A program made the position numbers and the translations under genes. Shown here in pieces: positions 1-5,826 of a stretch of DNA of 11,829 nucleotides; position 1 is the first letter of the stretch; every line of letters starts with the position of its first letter. A model generated the notes under the pieces. The model searched no databases, was not told the origin of the DNA, and saw nothing but the letters and a program-made list of their open reading frames with translations. Origin of the DNA: an uncultured Collinsella sp. (GTDB taxonomy: Bacteria > Actinomycetota > Coriobacteriia > Coriobacteriales > Coriobacteriaceae); contig CATYEN010000063.1 in NCBI GenBank assembly GCA_958405565.1, positions 1 through 11,829 on the forward strand. The letters are read 5' to 3'.

Positions 1-1
1 T

Positions 2-106
2 CGCGCCCTTGAAATTGAACGTCAGATTGGCGTGAATGCAGCTCGCGCAGCGTCGGCCGGTCCGCCGTTCGGTAGAACGGCGGAACAAAACGCTTTAGTG
101 CGGTGA
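2..106 (+). CDS. possible 3' end of an unidentified upstream gene
   Basis: Frame 2 is open from the left edge to a TGA at 104-106 and encodes 34 residues, ending in GRTAEQNALVR. The other two forward frames hit stops within 35 bases. The strong intrinsic terminator that follows 33 bases later is what one expects after a gene end. I do not recognise the family from this fragment, and its third-position GC is only moderate, so it could be non-coding. A 10-bp hairpin (61-84) lies inside the last codons. This is a partial call only; the start lies outside the window. Confidence 0.3.
   Translation, partial: RALEIERQIGVNAARAASAGPPFGRTAEQNALVR
61..84. repeat. perfect 10-bp inverted repeat (hairpin)
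   Basis: TCCGCCGTTC (61-70) is the exact reverse complement of GAACGGCGGA (75-84), with loop GGTA. No T-run follows on either strand, so it is not by itself an intrinsic terminator. It lies within the putative tail of the upstream gene and about 55 bases before the terminator at 140-178. It may be a 3'-end stabilising hairpin or simply part of the reading frame. Confidence 0.6.
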
Positions 107-139
107 ATTGCACGGGCTGCTTGGTTGTTGCTACAGTAG

Positions 140-178
140 CGGGGCGTGCCGGGGGTCCGGCGCGTCCCGTTTTTATTT
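140..178 (+). terminator. intrinsic terminator upstream of the EamA gene
   Basis: A 13-bp stem pairs 140-152 with 157-169, including two G-U pairs, around the loop GGGT. It is followed by TTTTTATTT (170-178). This is a strong Rho-independent terminator in the + direction. It probably ends the transcript that enters from the left and insulates the permease gene. An attenuator role is possible, because only about 70 bases separate it from the permease start. Confidence 0.8.
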
Positions 179-205
179 GACCATGAGGCGGCACGCAGCC
201 ATACG
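177..205 (+). promoter_or_regulatory. weak candidate promoter of the EamA gene
   Basis: TTGACC (177-182) matches five of six bases of the -35 consensus. It is followed after 17 bases by CATACG (200-205), which matches only three of six bases of the -10 consensus. It lies at the end of the terminator T-run and 40 bases before the start codon. It is the only placement between terminator and gene that I could find, so it is a tentative call. Confidence 0.25.
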
Positions 206-245
206 CGTGCGGACACCACGCCCAGATTGAGTGCGAGGATGTTCC

Positions 246-1229
246 ATGGCCCAATACGCTGCCAACGAAATCGAAAACATGCCCGATAGCCCTGTAGCCC
301 GTGAGGATTTGGGCGCGGGTGGTATTCCCCGGGGTGCCGGCGCACGCTCGCCGTTGTTCTGGAAAGTTCTACTGCTTTCGGTGGCGATTATCTGGGGCTA
401 CTCCTTTACCACTATGAAGGACGCACTCGACACCATTCCGGTGTTCGAGCTGGTCTATGTTCGCTTTCTCCCGGCATCACTGGTTATGTTTGCAATTTTC
501 CATAAGCGCATCATCGCTCATTTCAATGCCCGCAACCTGATCGTCGGGCTTGGCATGGGCGCGCTCATGTGGGGTGCCTACGGTTTGCAGACGATCGGCC
601 TGGCACAGACCACGGCGGGCAAGAGCGCTTTTTTGACCGGCACGTATTGCATCCTTGTGCCGTTTGCAAGCTATGTCCTGAGCGGTGAAAAGCTTACCCG
701 GTATAACCTGGGTGCAGCGTTGTTGTGCCTGGCGGGTATTGGCCTGGTAGCGCTCGATAGCGTCGAGTTCAATGCCGGCGATGTTATTACCTTGGGCGGC
801 GCGATCTTCTTCGCCATCCAGATGGCGGTGACTGCCAAGTACGGTCGCAAGATGGACATCAACGTCATCACGTTTTGGATGTTTGTGGGCAATGGCGTTT
901 TGAGTTTAATCACGTCGCTGCTATTCGAGACTCAGGCGCCCCTCTCTGCATGGACGCCGGAGTTTATCGGTGTGGCTGTTTTCCTCTCGGTGGGCTGCAC
1001 ATGCGCGGCGCTGCTCGTCCAAAACGTCGGTTTGGCGCATGTCCCCGCCTCGACGGGCTCACTGCTTCTTTCGATGGAGTCGCCTTCGGGCGTGTTGTTT
1101 TCGGTGCTGCTGATGGGGGAGGCGCTCACCTCGCGCCTGCTCGCCGGCTTCGTGCTTATCTTCCTGTCGATTATCTTGAGCGAGACTCACTTCGATTTTT
1201 TGCGCAAAAAGCCGCGCCCGCAATTGTAA
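246..1229 (+). CDS. EamA/DMT-family membrane permease
   Basis: This gene encodes 327 residues of the drug/metabolite transporter superfamily, an inner-membrane transporter or exporter of small metabolites; the substrate cannot be told from sequence. After a hydrophilic N-terminal tail (about 1-37) come two EamA repeats (about 38-170 and 180-312), with roughly ten hydrophobic helices in all. The first helix begins WKVLLLSVAIIWGYSF and the short basic C-terminus (FLRKKPRPQL) is probably cytoplasmic. ATG 246 is preferred over the in-frame GTG 231 because GAGGA (235-239) sits six bases before it, while GTG 231 has no ribosome-binding site. The gene stands alone between two intrinsic terminators and is therefore probably monocistronic. 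Family assignment is secure; function is not. Confidence 0.9.
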   Translation: MAQYAANEIENMPDSPVAREDLGAGGIPRGAGARSPLFWKVLLLSVAIIWGYSFTTMKDALDTIPVFELVYVRFLPASLVMFAIFHKRIIAHFNARNLIVGLGMGALMWGAYGLQTIGLAQTTAGKSAFLTGTYCILVPFASYVLSGEKLTRYNLGAALLCLAGIGLVALDSVEFNAGDVITLGGAIFFAIQMAVTAKYGRKMDINVITFWMFVGNGVLSLITSLLFETQAPLSAWTPEFIGVAVFLSVGCTCAALLVQNVGLAHVPASTGSLLLSMESPSGVLFSVLLMGEALTSRLLAGFVLIFLSIILSETHFDFLRKKPRPQL

Positions 1230-1241
1230 ACAACTTGTTGC

Positions 1242-1268
1242 GCCGCCCTCTCGGGGCGGCATTTTTTA
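1242..1268 (+). terminator. intrinsic terminator of the EamA gene
   Basis: GCCGCCC (1242-1248) pairs with GGGCGGC (1254-1260) around the five-base loop TCTCG, followed by ATTTTTTA (1261-1268). It starts 12 bases after the stop codon of the permease. The short GC-only stem and six consecutive T residues make this a textbook Rho-independent terminator. Confidence 0.93.
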
Positions 1269-1293
1269 TGCGTCGCCCTTAAAGTTGTACCTT

Positions 1294-1315
1294 GCACTTT
1301 ACGCTATCAAAGTGC
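1294..1315. promoter_or_regulatory. palindromic operator candidate before the M20D/MFS pair
   Basis: GCACTTT (1294-1300) is the exact reverse complement of AAAGTGC (1309-1315), with the spacer ACGCTATC. The half-site centres are 15 bases apart, which suits a dimeric regulator. It lies 30 bases before the ATG of the M20D gene, where promoter or operator sequence is expected. I could not assign convincing -35 and -10 hexamers. It could instead be a small 5'-UTR hairpin. No regulator gene is adjacent. Confidence 0.4.
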
Positions 1316-1345
1316 TTGCTGCAAAAACGTTACTGGAGGGCATTT

Positions 1346-2644
1346 ATGGCACCAGCTCTGTCCGATCTTCAACCGCAATCAGCGCCCAAGGCCACCGCAG
1401 CGGCGCAGGCCGCTATCGGTGACGGTCTCGTTGCAGAAGCTCAGGCTTTTGCAGACGAGCTCGCTGTGTGGCGACACGATTTACACCAGATGCCCGAGCT
1501 GGGTAATAGCCTCCCGCAGACCTCTGCGTATATTCAAGCGCGCCTGACCGAGATGGAAATCCCATTTGCCACGCTCGTCGATTGTTCCTGTGTTGTGGGC
1601 CTTGTCGGCGCCGGTGCCGCCGCGGCCCAGGGCAATGGCGTCTGCACGGACGAACAGGCCGGTACGGTCATCATGCTTCGCGGCGACATGGATGCCCTGC
1701 CCGTTGTCGAGGAATCGGGCGAGCCTTTCGCTTCCACCAACGGCTGCATGCACGCTTGTGGCCACGATATGCATGCGACGGCGCTGCTCGGCGCGGCCCG
1801 TTTGCTCAAGGCCCGCGAGTCCGAGCTTGTCGACGCTAACGCCACAGTTAAGTTGCTGTTCCAGCCGGGCGAGGAAACCTTTGAGGGTGCCCGCGCCGCC
1901 ATCGCCGACGGTCTGCTGCAGAACCCGCGTCCCCAGGCCGCCTTTGCCATGCATGTCAATAGCCAGTCGCCGCTTGGCCTGGTGCTCTATGGGAGTCCGG
2001 CGCTCTCGGGCGTGTACGGTTTCCGCATCACGCTGCAGGGCAAGGGTGGCCATGGCTCGAGCCCCGAGATCTGCATCGACCCCATCACGGCCGGCGTGCA
2101 TGTGCACCTGGCGCTTCAGGAGCTTATCTCTCGCGAGGTGCCGGCGGCCAAGGAGGTCGCGCTTACCGTGGGTAAGTTCGCTGGCGGTTTGGCGGCCAAC
2201 GTCATCCCCGACACCTGCGTGCTCGAGGGAACGTTGCGCGGCTTCGATGTCGAGCTCATGGCTCACCTTAAGACCCGCATCGCGGAGGTCGTCAACGGCG
2301 TTGCCGCAACATATCGTACGCTGGCAACCATCGAGACGCTTTCGGACGTTCCGCCGCTCGTGCTCGACAGCGATATGACCCAGGCCTCGCTTGGCTACGT
2401 GGGCGCGGTGCTGCCCAAGGCTGCCTTCCTGCCGCTATTCCACGCCATGGCGAGCGAGGATTTCGCACTTATCTCGAGCGAGATCCCAAGTGCATACTTT
2501 ACGGTGGGCGCGGCCGTGACCGATACGGACGAGCATTTTGCCCAGCATCATCCCAAGGCGCGCTTTAACGATGCCGAGCTTCCCCTCGGCGCCGCGGCTT
2601 ATGCCGCCGTCGCTCTCGGATACATTGCGGACCACAAGGAGTAA
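1346..2644 (+). CDS. M20D-family amidohydrolase / N-acyl-amino-acid deacylase
   Basis: This gene encodes a 432-residue, probably cytoplasmic dinuclear-metal hydrolase of peptidase family M20, subfamily D (hippurate hydrolase, IAA-amino-acid hydrolase, N-acetyl-diaminopimelate deacetylase relatives). Visible motifs are GDMDALP (113-119), HACGHDMH (136-143, with expected metal ligands C138 and H140), QPGEE (173-177, with general base E176 and ligand E177), MH (H203), the dimerisation-domain GKGGHGS (232-238) and ASEDF (369-373). HHP (401-403) supplies the last histidine ligand. The lid/dimerisation domain spans about 215-330. ATG 1346 is chosen because GGAGG (1335-1339) lies six bases before it; an upstream in-frame TTG at 1292 falls inside the palindrome and has no ribosome-binding site. 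The first 35 residues are low in complexity and are not a signal peptide. The stop is three bases from the MFS start, so the two genes form one unit. The substrate is unknown. Confidence 0.92.
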   Translation: MAPALSDLQPQSAPKATAAAQAAIGDGLVAEAQAFADELAVWRHDLHQMPELGNSLPQTSAYIQARLTEMEIPFATLVDCSCVVGLVGAGAAAAQGNGVCTDEQAGTVIMLRGDMDALPVVEESGEPFASTNGCMHACGHDMHATALLGAARLLKARESELVDANATVKLLFQPGEETFEGARAAIADGLLQNPRPQAAFAMHVNSQSPLGLVLYGSPALSGVYGFRITLQGKGGHGSSPEICIDPITAGVHVHLALQELISREVPAAKEVALTVGKFAGGLAANVIPDTCVLEGTLRGFDVELMAHLKTRIAEVVNGVAATYRTLATIETLSDVPPLVLDSDMTQASLGYVGAVLPKAAFLPLFHAMASEDFALISSEIPSAYFTVGAAVTDTDEHFAQHHPKARFNDAELPLGAAAYAAVALGYIADHKE

Positions 2645-2647
2645 TCC

Positions 2648-3952
2648 ATGTCCCAGCAACGTAAATTTTTCCCCGGCTGGCTCGTGGTGGCCTCCGGCTT
2701 TGTGATCATGGCCACGTGCTACACGATTTTCGTTAACTGCATGAGCCTGTTTCAGCCGCTCATCGTAAGCGACCTGGGCATCACGCTTGCGCAGTACAAC
2801 ATCTCCAACGCCATCTCCACCGTGGTGAGCATTATCGGCTCGCTTGTCATTGGCCATGTCGCCGATAAAGTAAGCGGCCGCGTTTTGGGCTCCCTCACTG
2901 TAATCGCCACCTCTGCCGTTCTTGCCGGTATGAGCTTTGTCGGTGAGCTGTGGCAGGTCTACGTGCTCTTTGCCGTCTCGGGCTGCTTTGCCGTCGCCTC
3001 GACCCGCCTGCTCATCAGCCTGGTGACCGCCAACTGGTTTACGGCCAAGCGAGGCCTTGCCATCTCCATCGCACTTTCGGGCTCGGGCTTTGGCGGCGCT
3101 ATTCTGTCTCCCATCGTGAGCTCGCTTATCGTGAGTGTTGGCTGGCGCTCTGCGTTCCTGGTACTCGCTGCCGTCTGCATTGTGGCGGCACTGCCCATCA
3201 CGGCCTACTCCTTCCGCACCAAACCTTCCGAGATTGGCCTGAAGCCGCTCGGCGAGAACCCGGGCGATCCGTCTGTTTCCACCGCGGGCGATAAGGACGA
3301 GCATACGGCCCCCGAGGTTAGCGTCGGCTGGTCTCGTATCAAGAAGAGCCCGGCATTTTGGCTGCTTGTCGTCGCCTTCCTCTTTATGGGCTTGGTCAAT
3401 GGCGCCATCCTGCCCAACCAGGTTACCAACATGACGAGTGTTACCGTCAACGGTGCCAAGATTGTCACGGGCGGCCACGATCCCATGTGGGCGGGTACCG
3501 TACTTTCGGTCTACATGGTCACCGTCGTTATTGCCAAGATTTCGCTCGGTGCGATCTATGACCGCTTTGGCCTGCGCTTTGGCAATATCCTTGGCTCCGT
3601 TGCGTGCATTATCGCCTGCGTGGCGCTGTGCTTCCCGACGACGGACCTCGGTCCTATTGTCGCCGCTGTGAGCTTTGGTGTTGGAACGTGCATGGGCACC
3701 ATCACGCCTACCATCGCCGCGTCCAAGCAGTTTGGCATGGCCGACCTGGGTAAGGTCACGGGCACCATTACCTCGCTCGAGATGGTCGGCGGCACCGTGG
3801 GCGCCATTGTCTCGGGCGTGTTGTTCGATGCTACGGGCTCCTTTGCGAGCACCTGGATTGTGTGCCTGGCGTGCTCCGTGGTCATGCTCGTGTTCCTGCT
3901 GGCATCCGAGCCCATCGCCGCCAAGCTGCGCGCAAGCGTGGCGGGGGAGTAG
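2648..3952 (+). CDS. MFS transporter, resembling the oxalate/formate antiporter group
   Basis: This gene encodes a 434-residue, 12-helix major facilitator superfamily permease. Six helices lie in about 11-188, followed by a hydrophilic cytoplasmic loop (about 189-235, rich in D, E and K), then six more helices (about 236-420). MFS loop signatures appear twice, as GHVADKVSGRVLG (69-81) and GAIYDRFGLRFGN (301-313). The opening PGWLVVASGFVIM and the long helices with many glycines resemble the oxalate:formate antiporter (OFA) group, which carries organic anions; this sub-family call is by eye. Its ribosome-binding site AAGGAG (2636-2641) overlaps the end of the upstream M20D gene, and ATG 2648 follows that stop by three bases, so translation is probably coupled. 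The likely role is moving the substrate or product of the hydrolase, by inference. No intrinsic terminator with a T-run follows; three long palindromes do. Confidence 0.88.
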   Translation: MSQQRKFFPGWLVVASGFVIMATCYTIFVNCMSLFQPLIVSDLGITLAQYNISNAISTVVSIIGSLVIGHVADKVSGRVLGSLTVIATSAVLAGMSFVGELWQVYVLFAVSGCFAVASTRLLISLVTANWFTAKRGLAISIALSGSGFGGAILSPIVSSLIVSVGWRSAFLVLAAVCIVAALPITAYSFRTKPSEIGLKPLGENPGDPSVSTAGDKDEHTAPEVSVGWSRIKKSPAFWLLVVAFLFMGLVNGAILPNQVTNMTSVTVNGAKIVTGGHDPMWAGTVLSVYMVTVVIAKISLGAIYDRFGLRFGNILGSVACIIACVALCFPTTDLGPIVAAVSFGVGTCMGTITPTIAASKQFGMADLGKVTGTITSLEMVGGTVGAIVSGVLFDATGSFASTWIVCLACSVVMLVFLLASEPIAAKLRASVAGE

Positions 3953-3984
3953 CGGGTCGCCGCCTATTCCTGTTTGCCTGTTCT

Positions 3985-4052
3985 GCCCGTGGCTGCCCTG
4001 GAAGCCGAATGGATGCTCGTACTGTCATTCGGTTTCCAGGGCAGCCACGGGC
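3985..4052. repeat. long inverted repeat 1 (27-bp arms)
   Basis: The arms 3985-4011 and 4026-4052 are complementary over 27 bp with a single G-U pair; the loop 4012-4025 is 14 bases. It begins 33 bases after the MFS stop codon. No T-run follows on either strand. It is the first of three tandem palindromes between the MFS gene and hisS. It could act as a bidirectional transcript-end hairpin, or be a dispersed intergenic repeat. Confidence 0.85.
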
Positions 4053-4060
4053 CTACGAAA

Positions 4061-4124
4061 TGATCCCTTTTCCTCCGTCCCCAAGGGATCACGTGATCCG
4101 AAGGGGACGGAGGAAAAGGGATCA
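4061..4124. repeat. 64-bp near-perfect palindrome (inverted repeat 2)
   Basis: The outer arms 4061-4082 and 4103-4124 are perfectly complementary over 22 bp. At the centre lies a perfect 14-bp palindrome, GGATCACGTGATCC (4086-4099). The two are separated on each side by three unpaired bases (AAG and GAA). The motif TGATCCC/GGGATCA therefore occurs at both the outer ends and the centre. The purine/pyrimidine-biased arms (CCCTTTTCCTCCGTCCCC) and the absence of any reading frame with protein character argue for a dispersed intergenic repeat or binding site. Confidence 0.88.
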
Positions 4125-4129
4125 CAAAC

Positions 4130-4191
4130 CGCGGCGGCGCGTCTGGCCGAACGAGTCCCCATACCCTCGTTCGGTCAGACACGCCGCCGCG
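4130..4191. repeat. long inverted repeat 3 (26-bp arms), next to the hisS promoter
   Basis: The arms 4130-4155 and 4166-4191 pair over 26 positions with one G-U pair and one C/A mismatch, around a 10-base loop (4156-4165). The arms are very GC-rich. The 3' arm covers the place where the -35 element of hisS would be expected (about 4185-4190), so the structure may influence hisS transcription. It is separated by only five bases from the preceding palindrome. Confidence 0.85.
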
Positions 4192-4213
4192 TTGCTGCTT
4201 TGTGCCGTATAAT
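4185..4213 (+). promoter_or_regulatory. hisS promoter (consensus -10)
   Basis: A perfect TATAAT (4208-4213) lies 42 bases upstream of the hisS ATG. At 17-base spacing the -35 position (4185-4190) reads CGCCGC, which is not a match, and there is no extended -10 TGN. The -35 region is inside the last palindrome, so activity may depend on an activator or on the strong -10 alone. Confidence 0.6.
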
Positions 4214-4255
4214 GTCCACTACCTATGACGCGATACAAAAGAAAGGTGTTTGCCC

Positions 4256-5569
4256 ATGCAGGCACAGAAGGCGGAGGGAACCCGCGACCTTATCGGCGCC
4301 GAGATGCGCGCTTGGCAAAAGATGCAGCAGATCGCTGCCGGCGTGTTCGAGCCGTTTGGTTTTAAACCCATCGAGACGCCCGCGATCGAGCAGGTGGACG
4401 TCTTTGTCCACGGCATCGGCCAGTCGACCGACGTCGTGCGCAAGGAGATGTTCCGCGTCTTTAGCGGCGCCAACCTGGAGCGCGTCTTTACCGAGGGCAC
4501 CGACACAAAACTCAAGCCCAAGCAGCGCCTGGCGCTTCGTCCCGAGGGCACGGCCGGTGTGGTGCGCGCAGTCGTGGAGAACAACCTGGTGCCCCAGGGC
4601 TCCACGCCGTTTAAGGCTTACTACGCCGAGGCCATGTTCCGCGGCGAGCGTCCCCAGAAGGGCCGCCTGCGTCAGTTCCACCAGGTGGGTATCGAGTGGC
4701 TCGGCGCTCCCGATCCGGCGGCAGACGCCGAGTGCATCATCATGCTCATGGAGTTCTACAAGCGCCTGGGCTTCGATCTTTCCAAGCTCCGTCTGCTCAT
4801 TAACTCGATGGGCGACGCTCAGTGCCGTCCGGCTTACCGCGAGCAGGTCAAGCAGTTTATCCTCGAGCACGCCGACGAGATGTGCGACGAGTGCCGCGAG
4901 CGCGCCGAGCTCAATCCGCTGCGCGCCTTCGACTGCAAGAATGACCACTGCCGCGAGATCATGGCCGACGCACCGCTGATGGGCGACAACCTGTGCGATG
5001 AGTGCCGCGAGCACTACGAGCAGGTCAAGCGCTATCTGGATGCGGCGGGTATCGAGTATGTCGAGGACCCCACCTTGGTGCGTGGCCTGGACTACTACAC
5101 CCGTACTGTCTTTGAGGTCGAGGCTCCCGGTGCCGGCGTCGGCTCCATCGGTGGCGGCGGCCGCTACGACGGCTTGGTCGAGCTCGAGGGTGGCAAGCCC
5201 ACGGCGGGCGTCGGCTTCGCCGTCGGTTTTGAGCGCGCCCTGCTGGCCCTGCAAGCTTTTGGCAGCGATCTGGGTGCCGAGGAGGCCCCGTGCGTCTATG
5301 TCGCCAATGCCGGCATGGAGCTGCGCCAGAACGTCTTTGCCATCACGCAGGAGCTTCGCGCCGCAGGCATCGTGACCGAGGCCGACTACCAGGGTCGTTC
5401 GCTCAAGGCCCAGTTTAAGCAGGCCGATAAGGTGGGCGCCAAGCTCATTTTGGTCCTGGGTGGCGACGAGCTTGCCGCCGGCAAGGTCAAGGTGCGCGAC
5501 ATGGAGAGTCATGACGAGGTACTGGTCGATCTGACCAACGTCGTCGAGGCGGTTCGCGAGCGCCTGTAG
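4256..5569 (+). CDS. hisS: histidyl-tRNA synthetase
   Basis: HisRS is a class II cytoplasmic enzyme that charges tRNA-His with histidine using ATP. This one has 437 residues, a usual bacterial length. Motifs in order: GTRDL (8-12), RPEGT (95-99), motif 2 with FRGERPQKGRLRQFHQVGIE (128-147), the HisA loop RGLDYYTRTVFEV (276-288), GGGGRYDGL (299-307) and motif 3 GVGFAVGFER (318-327). The C-terminal anticodon-binding domain is about 345-437. An insertion at about 207-252 carries six cysteines (C210, C213, C227, C232, C247, C250). ATG 4256 follows AAAGGTG (4242-4248) at a normal distance; the in-frame TTG 4250 is too close to it. The gene has its own promoter. It is not followed by aspS, a common neighbour; the next gene is ppc. 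Confidence 0.97.
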   Translation: MQAQKAEGTRDLIGAEMRAWQKMQQIAAGVFEPFGFKPIETPAIEQVDVFVHGIGQSTDVVRKEMFRVFSGANLERVFTEGTDTKLKPKQRLALRPEGTAGVVRAVVENNLVPQGSTPFKAYYAEAMFRGERPQKGRLRQFHQVGIEWLGAPDPAADAECIIMLMEFYKRLGFDLSKLRLLINSMGDAQCRPAYREQVKQFILEHADEMCDECRERAELNPLRAFDCKNDHCREIMADAPLMGDNLCDECREHYEQVKRYLDAAGIEYVEDPTLVRGLDYYTRTVFEVEAPGAGVGSIGGGGRYDGLVELEGGKPTAGVGFAVGFERALLALQAFGSDLGAEEAPCVYVANAGMELRQNVFAITQELRAAGIVTEADYQGRSLKAQFKQADKVGAKLILVLGGDELAAGKVKVRDMESHDEVLVDLTNVVEAVRERL

Positions 5570-5626
5570 CGCATCTTTTTGAGCTGCGGACCCGCTTGAG
5601 TGTCTCGTCCATTGCGAGCGATTGTT

Positions 5627-5668
5627 ACGGGGGTGTTTCGCATTTATGCGGAATGCCCCCGTTTGTGT
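5627..5668 (+). terminator. probable intrinsic terminator after hisS
   Basis: A 17-position stem pairs 5627-5643 with 5646-5662, including three G-U pairs; the tip would open to a loop of about six bases. It is followed by the weak T-rich stretch TTTGTGT (5662-5668). It starts 57 bases after the hisS stop. A much weaker hairpin (GCGC 5560-5563 with 5569-5572) followed by CTTTTT (5575-5580) overlaps the stop codon and could contribute. Confidence 0.65.
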
Positions 5669-5722
5669 ATGCCGTCCACCGAGAAATACGACCATTTAGG
5701 GCAAAAACCCTTGCAATGCAGA

Positions 5723-5766
5723 AAATACTTTTGTGTGGTAAAGCGCAATCAGTGTCGAAAGTATTT
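5723..5766. promoter_or_regulatory. inverted-repeat operator candidate at the ppc promoter
   Basis: AAATACTTT (5723-5731) is the exact reverse complement of AAAGTATTT (5758-5766). Their centres are 35 bp apart. The downstream half overlaps the position of the -35 element of the ppc promoter. A third, partial AAATAC occurs at 5684-5689. The layout suggests a regulator bound as two dimers or bridging a loop; no regulator gene is nearby. Confidence 0.35.
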
Positions 5767-5782
5767 CTCAAGCGCCTATAAT
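5754..5782 (+). promoter_or_regulatory. ppc promoter (consensus -10)
   Basis: A perfect TATAAT (5777-5782) lies 32 bases before ATG 5815. The -35 position at 17-base spacing (5754-5759) reads GTCGAA and is poor, as at hisS. The AT-rich 50 bases upstream contain the inverted repeat AAATACTTT/AAAGTATTT. Confidence 0.6.
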
Positions 5783-5808
5783 GAATACCGCATGTTACGT
5801 GCATAGAA

Positions 5809-5822
5809 GGAGGAATGGGAGG
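5809..5822 (+). promoter_or_regulatory. tandem Shine-Dalgarno sequences that decide the ppc start
   Basis: GGAGG occurs at 5809-5813 and GGGAGG at 5817-5822. The first is only one base from ATG 5815, too close to serve it. The second is four bases from GTG 5827, and the first is 13 bases from it. GTG 5827 is therefore the better supported start; ATG 5815 would add four residues (MGGN). Confidence 0.5.
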
Positions 5823-5826
5823 AAAC

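Noticed and set aside
22..345. Minus-strand open frame of 107 codons over the left edge and the EamA start
   Set aside because: It is rich in R, P and W with no family character, and it overlaps a strong terminator and the 5' end of a clear permease gene.
3964..4182. Minus-strand frame of 72 codons across the palindromes
   Set aside because: Its sequence is simply the translation of the inverted repeats (similar peptides in both halves); there is no ribosome-binding site and no protein character.
3985..4191. CRISPR array
   Set aside because: The three units have unrelated arm sequences and no constant repeat with variable spacers.
3953..4255. T-box or other amino-acid-responsive leader before hisS
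   Set aside because: No T-box core motif or terminator with T-run is present, and the consensus -10 at 4208-4213 places the start downstream of all three hairpins.
3675..4979. Plus-strand open frame of 434 codons running from the MFS gene through the palindromes into hisS
   Set aside because: Its product is almost all R, S, P, A and C, it is out of frame with both real genes, and it reads through three hairpins.
4223..5695. Very long minus-strand open frame (490 codons) opposite hisS
   Set aside because: It is the antisense shadow of hisS caused by high G/C at third codon positions. The + strand carries all HisRS motifs; the same applies to minus-strand frames opposite ppc, larA, the MFS gene and the channel.
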